Shown here: positions 19,106-30,137 of the stretch, in pieces | Position numbering within the stretch: position 1 is the first letter of the stretch | How the letters are laid out: each line of letters opens with the position of its first letter | Assembly: GCA_032716605.1 (NCBI GenBank) | Contig: CM064573.1 | Coordinates: forward strand, 1,408,191 to 1,472,190 | Source of the DNA: Paralithodes platypus | Lineage: Eukaryota; Arthropoda; Malacostraca; Decapoda; Lithodidae | Direction of reading: 5' to 3' | DNA length: 64,000 nucleotides | Program-made: the position numbers and the translations under genes | Notes under the pieces: generated by a model | The model's database searches: none | Seen by the model: the letters and a program-made list of their open reading frames with translations, nothing else | What the model was told of the DNA's origin: nothing

Positions 19106-19440
19106 GTGTCTATGTATTATGTAATTTGTTTAAGATGATACTATTGTATGAACAGCCATTGTATATTTAATGGAAATAAAATAATCTGAATCTGAATCTC
19201 TCTCTCTCTCCAACCTCCTATTTCTTTTTACTTGGTTATTGATATTTCGTTTTCTTCATTTATTTATTAATTAATTTTAAGTACCGACAACATTAGGAGG
19301 CACAATTATGACACACCGGCGAACTATTATGATATATTGCTCGAAGCACACAGATCAAATTGCTTGGATTCATAAGTTATCGTTCATCGTCTTGATTTTA
19401 TCGTTAGGCAATGTTCACGTATTCCTGACCTCAAGTGTAC
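19106..19440. other. no recognised feature
   Basis: AT-rich sequence with a short CT run at 19197-19210. Not resolved. Confidence 0.4.
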
Positions 19441-20290
19441 TTAAGGGGGGTCACCGTTTTTTTTTTCTTTCTCTCCTTTTCTCTCTTTCCGTGGCTTGTA
19501 TCCATTCGGCCCCATTCAGCCAACTGTTTTAAGATTTTTTTTTTTTTTTTTCTATATTCCAACTACTCCCTCTCGGGCATAGGCTGATAGCCTTTACACT
19601 CTACCGCTGAACACGGTGAGGCCCGTGAGGTCTTGTTCCAGTCTAGGGAGTGAGACATGCGAAGCACCCCGACTCGAAGCAATCCCATCTCTGAAGCCGC
19701 CTCGCCTCTGCGCTTCACAGTCTCATCCCCCACACTCGGACCCTCACTCTCAGAACGCCACCTATTGAGCAATTAACTCACTAGGCATATTTTTGAATAT
19801 GGGAATATTCATACAGTGCTATTTTAATCAGAGAACAATGAGGGTATTTTTTTTTTTTTTTTTGGCATTTCGGTGTGCTGTGGTAATGCACTGATACCCA
19901 GGTACAGCACAAATTCCATCCCAATAATATCTTCCCATTGACATATTGGGATTCGAACCCGGGTCCATTGTATTACCAGTCCAGTAGCAAGACCACTTCG
20001 CCACACCTCCCCCATCGAGATGTTTATTTCTTCCTGGCGAGCGATAGCGAGCCAGCATTGTATGGAGAAATCCGGCTTCGCCGGAGAAATTTTTCTATCG
20101 AAAAAATTACAAATTTAGCTTGCTGTCAATACAAAAATATATATATGCTGGCTCGCTACCGCTCGCCAGGAAAGTATTGACACCTGGATGGGGGTTAACG
20201 TCTTAAAACAGTAGGCTGAATGGGGCCGAATGGATACAAACCAAAGAGAGAGGGAGAGAAAGAGAAAAAAAGCGATGTGGGCTCTCTTAA
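19441..20290 (+). mobile_element. TTAA family B element, copy B4, split by SINE S3
   Basis: Left border TTAAGGGGGGTCACCG at 19441 and right border GGGCTCTCTTAA at 20290. The left arm is interrupted at about 19535 and resumes at about 20013, so the SINE is the younger insertion. Confidence 0.88.
19553..20010 (-). mobile_element. composite tRNA-headed SINE, family S3, copy 2
   Basis: Same head-to-tail order as copy 1 (4751-5240): tRNA-Thr-like head at 20007-19935, body, A-run (19846-19863), second domain ending CCAACTACTCCC. Present inside element B4, which fixes the relative ages. Confidence 0.85.
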
Positions 20291-20352
20291 CTGATTTTAG
20301 ATTATTTCGTTGGATCACTCGGCACAAAAATATGATGTCAATCTTAACATTA

Positions 20353-20411
<59 letters not shown>
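20353..20411. repeat. (GT)n microsatellite
   Basis: About 29 GT units. Confidence 0.95.
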
Positions 20412-20412
<1 letters not shown>

Positions 20413-20570
20413 CATGTCTTGTTTTCTTCCAAGTCATGACCTTAATTCTCAGTCATCTTCCAGTGGCAATGTATCACCCTTCCCGACTCCTCACTTCAAT
20501 TCTCATTAATCATTCTCTCGCAGCTTATTTTCACAAACTTCTCGTTTTCGTCTACGAAGTGGGATACATA

Positions 20571-21125
20571 ATTTGGTCTTTGTATCTAAATTCTATGTGC
20601 TCAAACATAATTATATCATCCCTCTAATTAATCATTATGGCTCCAAAATGATTGATTGGATGATTGACACAGGATATGATTTGGCCTTTGTATCTAAATT
20701 CTATATGATTAAGGGGAGATATCCACCTGGAGGATTTTTTTCTGGACCCCTTTCCCCCTCATGTTTAGCCCCGTTGCTTTTGAGATTTTAAGACGTTCGC
20801 CCCGTTAGTTTGACGATTTTAAGAACCCTCGCCCCATTTAAGTCAATTTTAAGACCATTCGTGCCATTTAGGTGTCGATTTTTTCCTGGTGAGCGATAGC
20901 GAGCCTGTAATTTAAGGGGAACCGGCCTACGGCCGGGAAATTTTTCTACCGAAAATGTACAAATTTATATTGAAACTCTAGGGGGAGTAATTTTAAGATT
21001 GATGGAAGTCTAGGGAATCAACTAAAAACCTCCCCTTAAAAACATAATATCATCCCTTTTATTAGAGCATTATGGCACTGTAATGGTTTATTGGTACAGG
21101 CTAGATAACTTGGTATTTGCATATT
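20571..21125. repeat. ~106-bp host tandem duplication, one copy filled by A12
   Basis: Copy 1 (20571-20676) reads TTTGTATCTAAATTCTATGTG then AAACATAATTATATCATCC. Copy 2 starts at 20689 with the same text but is interrupted at TTAA by A12 and resumes AAACATAATATCATCC at about 21040. Confidence 0.8.
20709..21039 (-). mobile_element. TTAA family A element, copy A12
   Basis: TTAA at both borders with GGGGAGATATCCACC and AAACCTCCCC ends. The paralogous empty site at about 20597 lacks it. Confidence 0.92.
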
Positions 21126-21247
21126 TCCTTCCACTTTATCACACTTAAACATTAGGCTATTCAGTGTGCAGTTGGGTCTGAGTACATGATTTGATTGATC
21201 AGTATTCGATAAATGGATATATAATCGTAGTCATGTACTTAACCTTT

Positions 21248-21378
21248 AACTGTCTTGATGGTGTAATGGTTAGAGGGTTTGAGATATGCATGTGGTAACC
21301 CAGGTTCGAATCCCGGGAGGATCACATGCTTGGGCGATGTTTGGTGTTGGGAGTGAAGTAAATAAATTTGATTGTCAC
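21248..21378 (+). mobile_element. tRNA-derived SINE, family S2
   Basis: Head AACTGTCTTGATGGTGTAAT with B box GGTTCGAATCCCGGG (21303-21317), then ATCACATGCTT and the S2 tail 'gtgttgggagtgaagt'. Confidence 0.8.
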
Positions 21379-21399
21379 ACGATCTCTCCGGCCATCTGT

Positions 21400-21695
21400 T
21401 CCCTCTCACTCATCCCTCCCCCACATCCCTCATCCCTCCCCCTCTCCCTTCCCTTCACCCCTCCCCCTCATCCCTCACCCTCACCCCTCACCCTCACCCT
21501 CACCCTTCCCTTCACTTCACCCCTCCCCCTCATCCCTCACCCTCACCCCTCACCCTCACCCTCACCCTTCCCTTCACTTCACCCCTCCCCCTCATCCCTC
21601 ACCCTCACCCCTCACCCTCACCCTCACCCTTCCCTTCACTTCACCCCTCCCCCTCATCCCTTATCCCTCCCCCTCATCCCTCACCCTGACTGTGA
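21400..21695. repeat. 62-bp C-rich minisatellite
   Basis: About four units built from CCCCTCCCCCTCATCCCTCA and CCCTTCCCTTCACTTCA, with period 62. All three plus frames stay open (Pro/Ser/Leu/His); spurious. Confidence 0.9.
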
Positions 21696-21956
21696 CTCAA
21701 TTTAGGAGTCCCTTAGGAGGTCCCTTGATCACTGTGGTGGTGCGGGTGGGGGGGGGGGGGGAGGCTGAGTGAGAGGCGGTTCACCTTTATTGTTTTCCAA
21801 TTCACTGTATACATTCTTGTCATCTTAGGCGGGCGTCTATTAGTTATCTTACACTGTTGTCAATATGTTAGTTTGATAAATAAACCTATTAATATATATC
21901 TCCTTCCCCCCGGGGGGGGGGGGGGGGGGGGTGAGGGGACAGAAATGTGTTTGCTT

Positions 21957-22245
21957 AAGACCTATTCTGGTACCCCATTAGTATACATGCCAAGTACGGC
22001 CTCTCCATCTTGAATACTGAGGGAGTCCCCCCCCCCCCCCCCTCCCCGTACACACACTTGAAACCTATTTTGGTACCCCCTTAGTATGCATGCCAAGTAT
22101 GGGCTCTCCAACTTGAAAACTGAGGTAGTTGGAGGGGGTGGAGGGCTCCCCCCCCCCCTCCCCCCTCTCAACTTAAAATCTATTCCGGCAACCCCTTAGT
22201 ATGCATGCCAAGCATGGGCTCGCCATCTTGAAAACTGGGGGAGTA
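21957..22245. repeat. ~120-bp tandem repeat, 3 copies, poly-C interrupted
   Basis: Each unit carries 'ggtaccccnttagtatncatgccaagta' and 'ctctccanctTGAAaACTGAGG', followed by a C-run. Copies start near 21960, 22065 and 22180. Confidence 0.85.
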
Positions 22246-22278
22246 TATCGTGAACAGACAGAAAGTTGCCCTACATAC

Positions 22279-22279
22279 A

Positions 22280-22347
<68 letters not shown>
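22279..22347. repeat. (AT)n microsatellite
   Basis: About 34 AT units. Confidence 0.95.
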
Positions 22348-22354
<7 letters not shown>

Positions 22355-22469
22355 CCCAAATATAACCACTGTCCCCTTAATCTGGCAAGAAATTGGCTTG
22401 TCCTCATATGAATTATTCGGATATTACAATGTTTTTAAAACCAAATGTGTGTTTATTAGCGAAAACTCG

Positions 22470-22685
22470 TTAACCCCTTCTGTACCGGTGATGTACTTTT
22501 CATTCCACTCTGACAACTATTAAACGATTTTGTTCAGCTTAGGAATGACGTCTACCCATTAAAGTGCTACAGACTATCTCAATTAATCCTTTTAGCTACC
22601 ATATATTTGTCCCAAGCTTCATAAAATCGTCTAAATGAAGCGGAAATATAATGGAAAAGACGTAGCTGGTACAGAAAGGGGTTAA
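22470..22685 (+). mobile_element. TTAA family C element, complete
   Basis: Ends TTAACCCCTTCTGTACCGG and GGTACAGAAAGGGGTTAA. The arms are inverted repeats of roughly 100 bp: TTAAACGATTTTGTTCAG on the left, CATAAAATCGTCTAAATG on the right. A foldback element of 216 bp. No ORF. Confidence 0.9.
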
Positions 22686-22689
22686 CAAT

Positions 22690-22732
22690 ATGAAGCAGAG
22701 ACAGTTGTTGTTGTGGTTGTTGTTGTTGTTCC
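22690..22732 (-). mobile_element. (AAC)n tail of LINE J
   Basis: GTT-repeat on plus = GG(AAC)n on the minus strand directly after the stop at 22733-22735, as in the 9.9-kb copy. Confidence 0.8.
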
Positions 22733-22940
22733 CTAAGCTGCCTGGCCGAACAGCCCCGAGTCCCTGAGAAAGGCCATGGCCACGATCGGGCTTTCCCACA
22801 GAGCTCTCATTGAGTGTAGATTGTGTTGTTGGCGTAAGTGGTTGTGTGAAATGCAGTCTTCTATGATGTGTTTAATGGTATGGGGTGCTGTGTTACATCC
22901 CGGGCAGGCGACAGTAGCGACAGCAGAGACAGTAGTTTAT
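22733..22940 (-). pseudogene. LINE J C-terminus with zinc-knuckle-like motif
   Basis: The minus-strand frame reads TVACPGCNTAPHTIKHIIED followed by CISHNHL and ends GLFGQAA*. The C-x2-C-x4-HT-x2-H-x4-C arrangement (CPGC..PHTIKHIIEDC) is a cysteine/histidine motif seen at the C-terminus of several jockey-like or R1-like LINEs. Only about 65 codons remain. The stop is followed by a short spacer and (AAC)n. Confidence 0.75.
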
Positions 22941-23134
22941 AATTGTTTCATTAGTTATCGAAGACTCAGCAGGTAAAGGACAAGTGGAAACAAAAAATTC
23001 GAGTGTAGTGTATTTATCATTTTGAGATGTAGATTCCTCGGGTCTAAAGTTTAATGGAAAGAGGGTTCGTATTTCGCGATCATATTGTAAGTTTTATTGG
23101 GTTATTAATGAGAACTTATTGAATGGAAATGAGC

Positions 23135-23436
23135 TTTATTGTCTCTCTCGCTCTCGCTCTCGCTCTCTCTATCTATCTATCTATCTATATCTATCTCACG
23201 CACTCACTCTCACCCTCACTCTTTCACACACACTCTGTCACTCTCTCTCAATCTCTCACACACACATTCACTCTTTCTCATCTTCAGTCCCTCACACTCA
23301 TTCTCTCTCACTCTCTCATTCTCACTCTCTCTCTCTCGTAAAAATAGACCGACTCGGGCCTGTATATCAAATTTATTATATCTATTTCAATAACACTTGC
23401 CAGCGGTCGTTTCCCACACACGCACGCGCGCGCACA

Positions 23437-23480
<44 letters not shown>

Positions 23481-23593
23481 CTCTCTCACACACATATACA
23501 CACCCTCTCACAGACGCACATACACCCCCATACACTCTTACACGCACACACACAAACACACACACACACACACACACCACCCACCCACACACA

Positions 23594-23630
<37 letters not shown>

Positions 23631-23640
23631 TCCCTTTCCC
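23135..23640. repeat. CT / CTAT / CACT / CA microsatellite complex
   Basis: (CT)n and (CTAT)n at 23140-23200, CACT-rich to 23340, and (CA)n blocks 23408-23478, 23540-23578 and 23590-23630. Large Ser/Leu/His/Thr ORFs here are artefacts. Confidence 0.95.
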
Positions 23641-23857
23641 CTGAGCATAATCCCGTTCAGCCTCCACTATTCAACTGTCATGCTCAACCCCTTTCTCAAA
23701 AATGTAATCATATTCAATACAGTCTTCTTTAGTTCACCCTCTAACGTAATAGATGTTTTTGTATTTTATTACATTTTCCATAATGTTTTGTTTATATTAT
23801 ATTAGATTACATTTTTTGTACTACATTACCGATTTTTTTTTTTTTTTTTTTTTTATG
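23641..23857. other. AT-rich, poly-T near SINE
   Basis: No gene seen; a poly-T run lies at 23832-23854. Confidence 0.4.
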
Positions 23858-24346
23858 TTCTGGGTGTGGTGTCCCGAGTTCGAAACCCGGGAGGACCATA
23901 TGCTTTCATTAGTTTATTTAAGTACATTGGGGTTTGTAATGGATGATTAATGTTAAGGGAGCCCATCTCGCTTTTTTTCTCTTTCTCTCCCTCTCTATTT
24001 GGCTTGTATCCATTTGGCCCCATTCAGACTACTGTTTTAAAACATTTACCCCCATCCAGGTGTCAATATTTTCCGCGAGCCGGCATATATATATTTTTGT
24101 TTTGACAGCAAGCTAAATTTGTACAATTTTCGATGGGAAAAATTTCTCCGGCGAAGCCGGATTTCTTCATACAATGCAATGCAATGCAATCTTCCTGGCT
24201 CGCGATCAACACCTGGATGTGGATAAACGTCTTAAAACAGTTGGCTGAATGGGGCCGAATGGATACAAGCCAGGGAGAGAGAGATAAGGAGATAAAGATA
24301 AAATAAGCCGGTGACCCCCCTGGATTAAGAACGGGGTGTTACTTAT
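23858..24346 (+). mobile_element. tRNA-derived SINE S1, split by B5
   Basis: Head part GTTCTGGGTGTGGTGTCCCG with B box GAGTTCGAAACCC, and body to GATTAATGTTAA at 23956. After B5 the SINE tail resumes TTAAGAACGGGGTGTTACTT at 24325-24345. The A-box end is missing (poly-T joins it). Confidence 0.85.
23953..24328 (+). mobile_element. TTAA family B element, copy B5
   Basis: Inserted in the S1 SINE tail at TTAA, duplicated on both sides. Uninterrupted S1 copies at 6190-6216, 12302-12325 and 61780-61803 are natural empty sites. The right GGCTCGCTATCGCTCGCC box is damaged (GGCTCGCGATC) and a short CAATG tandem is added. Confidence 0.92.
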
Positions 24347-24544
24347 TTACATTACCCATCTTTTGCTTATTAAATTACATGCCAGATGTGTTGTATTATA
24401 TTACATGGCTTATTTTGTTACTAGTATATTACATTGCTGATTCATTTATTTATTTATTTATTATACAGTATGTGTATTTAATTTTTATTTAATTATTATT
24501 TAATTATTATTTTTTTTTCCCAGGGGTTACTCAGCAATTTTCTG

Positions 24545-25150
24545 TAGTGCCATTCCTTCTCGGCTTATTCTTTCTCTCTTTCTTTATCTATGCTTCTATC
24601 TTTTCTACTGTGCTATCCTTATCTTCTTTTTATTTATGGGGTTTTGCGATTTCCACTTATTCTTTCTCTTCTACGGTGCTATCCTTTTCTTCTACTTTGA
24701 ATGTTTTGGGGGGTTTGCGATCTCGACTTATTCTTTATATCCTATTATCTGTTTTCTTCTATCTCTTCTACTGTGCTATCCTTTTCTTTCACTTTTACTT
24801 ATTTGAGGTTTTGCTATCTCGACTTATTCTTTTTCCTCCTACTGTGCTATCCTTTTCTTCCACTTTGAATTATTTGCGGTTTTGCTATCTCGACTTATTT
24901 TTTCTCTCTTTATCAGTTTTCTTATACCTCCTACTGTGCTATCCTTTTCTTCCACTTTGAATTATTTGCGGTTTTGCTATCTCGACTTATTTTGTGTCTT
25001 CTGTGCTATCCTTATCTTCTATTATGTAATATTAGGAGTTTTGCTATCTCCACAAATTATTTCTCCTGTTATCTGTTCTATCTTTACTGTGCTCTCCTAT
25101 TCTTCCACTTATAATTATTATAATTATCTCTCTCTCTCTCTCTCTCTCTC
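24545..25150. repeat. ~100-bp pyrimidine-rich tandem repeat
   Basis: Six or so degenerate units with 'tactgtgctatccttttcttccacttt', 'ttttgctatctcgacttattctt'. It ends in (CT)n at 25125-25150. No gene. Confidence 0.8.
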
Positions 25151-25236
25151 ACCCTGTAGTACCTCCTAGGGTTAGCGGTCGGGCTTCCCCTGAATAAAAC
25201 AATTATAACCCTTCACCCGAGATCGACGAGCAGCCA

Positions 25237-26035
25237 TCAGGTGTTCACGGGGGGTTGGGGGTAGGGGGGAGTGGGGGGGGGGGGGGCAGGCGAGTGGGGA
25301 GGTGGTATGAGAGGTAGTAGGCGGGGTGGGGGGGGGGGGGGGGGTATTGGAGAGGTAGGTGGGGAGGTGGTAGATGGGTAAGTAGTTTGGGTGGGAGGGG
25401 GTGGGGGAAGTAGGTAGGCGGGGGCGGGGGGGGGGGGGGGGGGGGGGTAGATGGGTGAGCAGGAGGGTTGGAGGTGGGATGGGTGGGGTGGAGTAGGATG
25501 GGGGTGGTGGTAGGTGGGAGAGTTAGGGGTGGGTTGGGTAAGTAGATGGGAGGATAGGATGAATAGGTGAGTAGGTAGGCGGGGGCGGGGTAGATGGGTG
25601 GGCAGGAGGGGGTAGATTGAGTGGGTAGAAGGTGGTGGGTGGGGTGGGGTTGGTGGGGAGGTGGGAGGGTAGGAGGTGGTAGGTGAGTAGATGGGTAGGA
25701 GGTGGTAGATGTGAGAGTAGAACATAGTGGGGATGGGTGGGTAGAATGTTGAGAGGTGGGTAGGTGGGATGGTAGACAGTGGTAAGTGAGTAGGTGGGAG
25801 CCCGGGATTAGTAGATGGGCGGGTAGAATTTACAGGATAGGTAGGTGAGTAGATGGCAGAGGATGAGTAGATGGATGGTAGGAGGTGGTAGGTGAATAGC
25901 TGGGTGAGTAGAATATTGAGCTTGAGTAGATGGGGGCCCGGGGGAGGTGGTAGATTGCGTGGGTAGAAGGCGTGGGTAGAAGGCGTGGGTAGAAGGCGTC
26001 GGTAGAAGGCGTCGGTAGAAGGCGTCGGGTTGGTT
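25237..26035. repeat. G-rich minisatellite
   Basis: Degenerate GGTAGGTGGGTAG-type units with long poly-G runs (25275-25288, 25328-25346, 25427-25448). It ends in about five 12-bp units GTAGAAGGCGTS at 25960-26030. Strongly strand-asymmetric. Confidence 0.85.
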
Positions 26036-26095
26036 CATAGAGTGAGGTGAGGAGCGAGTGGAACGTTTGATTGGATACAGGTAAGAATATATTTA

Positions 26096-26217
26096 AAATT
26101 GTCTACCCAAAACTGTACACATATATCTCAAAGGGGAATCTTGTGGATGTTTGTTTTAAGCTTGATGAAGATATAATAAAACAAAATCAACCAATAAATA
26201 TACCCTTACCCCCTTAA
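26096..26217 (-). mobile_element. TTAA family A element, copy A40, end fragment
   Basis: Retains only the proximal third: TGTACACATATATCTCAAAG, AAGCTTGATGAAG and a right end CCCCCTTAA at 26217. Older and more diverged than most copies. Confidence 0.65.
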
Positions 26218-26298
26218 AGGAACCTACGACATACAAATAACAGGTACAGAATGAATAAGGAGCTGCAATTCAACCCTAAACATCTTCCAACTATATGC

Positions 26299-26511
26299 AC
26301 AGTCGCGTTAATAAGTGATATCTCGGCACCAAGTATGTGTTGATCAATAATTGGTATCAGCAATATCTAAGCTTCATTTCTTCATATCGAGTGAAATATA
26401 CAACCATGTTCCTACACTTACCCACCCTATTCAACATGTGGCAGACATTAATACAGCACAGAGCAAGCCAAACGTAAAGACAGCTGGGACATGACTTATT
26501 AGCGCGACTGT
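26299..26511 (+). mobile_element. MITE F copy 2, intact
   Basis: Terminal inverted repeats of 29 bp: ACAGTCGCGTTAATAAGTGA at the left, the same string with a few changes inverted at the right (TCACTTATT-like, AGCGCGACTGT). 213 bp, no ORF. The interior matches copy 1 (16610-16800) at about 80% by eye. Confidence 0.75.
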
Positions 26512-26879
26512 ACCAGAATTCATGACGGCAACTGTACATAGAGGGAAAATCGGGTGCAGATATAACTTTTTAGTTAGTTAAAATAGGACTTCAGAGGCTA
26601 TCAACCCTTCTGGATTATTAAGCCAGCACACTGTCAGTCAAGAATAGCGTCAGGACTGGAGCCCCTTTTCGAGAACTCCAGTCCCTTGCTGATGTAGCGA
26701 TATGTGGAGTGAGTGGAACGGTATATTGGAAATGGGTGAGGTTAGATTTGAGTTAGGATGATTGATAACTTGGAATGACAGAACCCTAATCAAGTTTTGA
26801 AATGGGTGAGGAAAGGTTAGGTACCTAGCAAGTGAAAGGTAGTGTAGATTGGATATATACAGGTATATATAAAGTATAT
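26512..26879. other. no recognised feature
   Basis: Unique-looking. A weak direct repeat of 'gaaatgggtgaggttag' occurs at about 26728 and 26800. Confidence 0.4.
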
Positions 26880-26904
26880 AATATATAGTATATATATATA
26901 TACA

Positions 26905-26955
<51 letters not shown>
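26880..26955. repeat. (AT)n microsatellite
   Basis: About 35 AT units broken by ACAGT. Confidence 0.9.
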
Positions 26956-26956
<1 letters not shown>

Positions 26957-26959
<3 letters not shown>

Positions 26960-27112
26960 AAACTGCTTCAAGCTACGTGTGTCCAGAAATGTTGACTATA
27001 ACGTAGCTTGAATTGGGCTCTGTCACTCTTTCATTTCAGCTTTGAGGGAGACACTTGTTACAGGCAGCTTTGACTTTTGTCTCCTACACTTACATAGATG
27101 GAAAAATAATAT
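26957..27112 (+). pseudogene. LINE K 3' fragment
   Basis: The start translates LNCFKLRVSRNV, the same C-terminal motif as the minus-strand fragment at 53.1 kb (LNCFKLRVSRLV). A shared 3'UTR follows (CTTGTTACAGGCAGCTTTGA, then TTTTGTCTCC). It is 5'-truncated at the (AT)n tract. Confidence 0.7.
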
Positions 27113-27295
27113 ATATGTATAGTATTATATATAATCTATTGAACAGTAATGCCAGTCAGTAGCCAACCCTTACTCCCACAAGGGGTAGGGAGGATCAGCA
27201 AAAGACTCGAGAAAGGAAAAAGAGGTGACGGGAGAAGAACACATATAACAGTACTAAAGGAGAACATAGCCTAGAGTAACTGGTTAGAACAGTAA
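27113..27295. other. no recognised feature
   Basis: Unique-looking sequence before a minisatellite. Confidence 0.4.
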
Positions 27296-27718
27296 ATGAC
27301 GAATAGGTAATAGAAGAGTAGGCTAAATGATGAATAGGTAATAGAAGAGTAAATGATGAATAGGTAATAGAAGAGTAAATGATGAATAGGTAATAGAAGA
27401 GTAAATGATGAATAGGTAATAGAAGAGTAAATGATGAACAGGTAATAGAAGAGTAGGCTAAATGATGAATAGGTAATAGGAGAGTAAATGATGAACAGGT
27501 AATAGAAGAGTAGGCTAAATGATGAATAGGTAATAGGAGAGTAAATTATGAACAGGTAATAGAAGAGTAGCTAAATGATGAATAGGTAATAGGAGAGTAA
27601 ATGATGAACAGGTAATAGAAGAGTAGGCTAAATGATGAACAGGTAATAGAAGAGTAGGCTAAATGATGAATAGGTAATGGGTAATAGAAGAGTAAATAAT
27701 GAACAGGTAATACAGGTA
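27296..27718. repeat. 27/33-bp minisatellite
   Basis: About 15 units of AATGATGAATAGGTAATAGA plus AGAGTA, alternating with or without GGCTA. Two unit lengths are mixed. Confidence 0.9.
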
Positions 27719-27843
27719 GACCTTTGATTATAGGCAGAGTGGTAAGCTATAATTAGGGCTGTTAATCATGGCTGGTATAGAGAGGGACCCAGACATACAA
27801 AGCTGTTGGCTAAAGGTAAATACAGAGCCAATCTAGAGGCGTA

Positions 27844-28220
27844 GTAAGGGGGTAGTGCTGGTGGTTTGGTCTACACTGTATATATTTATTTATTATTTTA
27901 TTATTGAGTTTCCTCGCTAGACCTCCATCAACCTGTAAAAAACACCCCTTAGAACCCCTTTCAAGATAAATTTGTAAATTTTTCGGTAGAAAAATGTCGC
28001 GGCCGAAGGCCGATTACTCGTCATATTACAGGCTCGCTATCGCTTACCAGGATAAAATCGACACCTAAATGGCACGAAAGGTCTTAAAATTGACTACGAA
28101 ATGGGGCATAAAGTCTTAAAATAGCCAAACTAGTGGACCGAACGTCTTAAAATCTAAAAACCAATGGGGCTAAGCACGAGGGAGAAGTGGGTGCAGAAAA
28201 GCCAGCCCATCTCCCCTTAA
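27844..28220 (+). mobile_element. TTAA family A element, copy A13
   Basis: Left border decayed (GTAAGGGGGTAGTGC), right border TTAA at 28217-28220. Core intact except CGCTTACCAGG for CGCTCGCCAGG. Confidence 0.85.
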
Positions 28221-30137
28221 CTTATGGCCTCTTGCCTCTTGGGCAAGGTAATAATAGTATATGAGAGACAGGTGAAATATATGGTGTTGAAAGGTATTGG
28301 TGGTGGGTGCTGATAGAGGTATATGGTGTTGGAAGGTATTGGTGGTGGGTGCTGCTGATAGAGGTATATGGTGTTGAAAGGTATTGGTGGGTGCTGCTGA
28401 TAGAGGTATATGGTGTTGAAAGGTATTGGTGGGTGGGTGCTGCTGATAGAGGTATATGGTGTTGAAAGGTATTGGTGGGTGGGTGCTGCTGATAGAGGTA
28501 TATGGTGTTGAAAGGTATTGGTGGGTGCTGCTGATAGAGGTATATGGTGTTGAAAGGTATTGGTGGGTGCTGCTGATAGAGGTATATGGTGTTGAAAGGT
28601 ATTGGTGGGTGGGTGCTGCTGATAGAGGTATATGGTGTTGAAAGGTATTGGTGGGTGGGTGCTGCTGATAGAGGTATATGGTGTTGAAAGGTATTGGTGG
28701 GTGCTGCTGATAGAGGTATATGGTGTTGAAAGGTATTGGTGGGTGCTGCTGATAGAGGTATATGGTGTTGAAAGGTATTGGTGGGTGCTGCTGATAGAGG
28801 TGTATGGTGTTGAAAGGTGGTGTGCTGCTGATAGAGGTATATGGTGTTGAAAGGTATTGGTGGGTGCTGCTGATAGAGGTATATGGTGTTGAAAGGTATT
28901 GGTGGGTGCTGCTGATAGAGGTGTATGGTGTTGAAAGGTATTGGTGGGTGCTGCTGATAGAGGTGTATGGTGTTGAAAAGTATTGGTGGGTGCTGCTGAT
29001 AGAGGTGTATGGTGTTGAAAGGTATTGGTGGGTGCTGCTGATAGAGGTGTATGGTGTTGAAAGGTATTGGTGGGTGCTGCTGATAGAGGTGTATGGTGTT
29101 GAAAGGTATTGGTGGGTGCTGCTGATAGAGGTGTATGGTGTTGAAAGGTATTGGGGTGCTGCTGATAGAGGTGTATGGTGTTGAAAGGTATTGGTGGGTG
29201 CTGCTGATAGAGGTATATGGTGTTGAAAGGTATTGGTGGGTGCTGCTGATAGAGGTATATGGTGTTGAAAGGTATTGGTGGGTGCTGCTGATAGAGGTGT
29301 ATGGTGTTGAAAGGTATTGGTGGGTGCTGCTGATAGAGGTATATGGTGTTGAAAGGTATTGGTGGGTACTGCTGATAGAGGTATATGGTGTTGAAAGGTA
29401 TTGGTGGTGGGTGCTGCTGATAGAGGTATATGGTGTTGAAAGGTATTGGTGGTGGGTGCTGCTGATAGAGGTGTATGGTGTTGAAAGGTATTGGTGGGTA
29501 CTGCTGATAGAGGTATATGGTGTTGAAAGGTATTGGTGGTGGGTGCTGCTGATAGAGGTATATGGTGTTGAAAGGTATTGGTGGTGGGTGCTGCTGATAG
29601 AGGTATATGGTGTTGAAAGGTATTGGTGGGTGCTGCTGATAGAGGTGTATAGTGTTGAAAGGTATTGGTGGGTGCTGCTGATAGAGGTGTATGGTGTTGA
29701 AAGGTATTGGTGGTGGGTGCTGCTGATAGAGGTATATGGTGTTGAAAGGTATTGGTGGGTGCTGCTGATAGAGGTGTATGGTGTTGAAAGGTATTGGTGG
29801 GTACTGCTGATAGAGGTATATGGTGTTGAAAGGTATTGGTGGTGGGTGCTGCTGATAGAGGTGTATGGTGTTGAAAGGTATTGGTGGTGGGTGCTGCTGA
29901 TAGAGGTATATGGTGTTGAAAGGTATTGGTGGGTGCTGCTGATAGAGGTATATGGTGTTGAAAGGTATTGGTGGTGGGTGCTGCTGATAGAGGTATATGG
30001 TGTTGAAAGGTATTGGTGGGTGCTGCTGATAGAGGTATATGGTGTTGAAAGGTATTGGTGGTGGGTGCTGCTGATAGAGGTATATGGTGTTGAAAGGTAT
30101 TGGTGGTGGGTGCTGCTGATAGAGGTGTATGGTGTAA
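28221..30137. repeat. 42-bp minisatellite grown from a host segment
   Basis: About 44 units of TATGGTGTTGAAAGGTATTG plus GTGGGTGCTGCTGATAGAGG, with 39-, 42- and 45-bp length variants and a G/A marker (GTGTATGG versus GTATATGG). Period 42 keeps a frame open (VYGVERYWWVLLIE). The array starts with 'tggcctcttg..gacaggtgaaata', the same lead-in that follows copies A14 and A15, where only one unit is present. Confidence 0.95.

Noticed and set aside
23119..23805. 228-codon Ser/Leu/Thr/His ORF
   Set aside because: Translation of CT and CA microsatellites.
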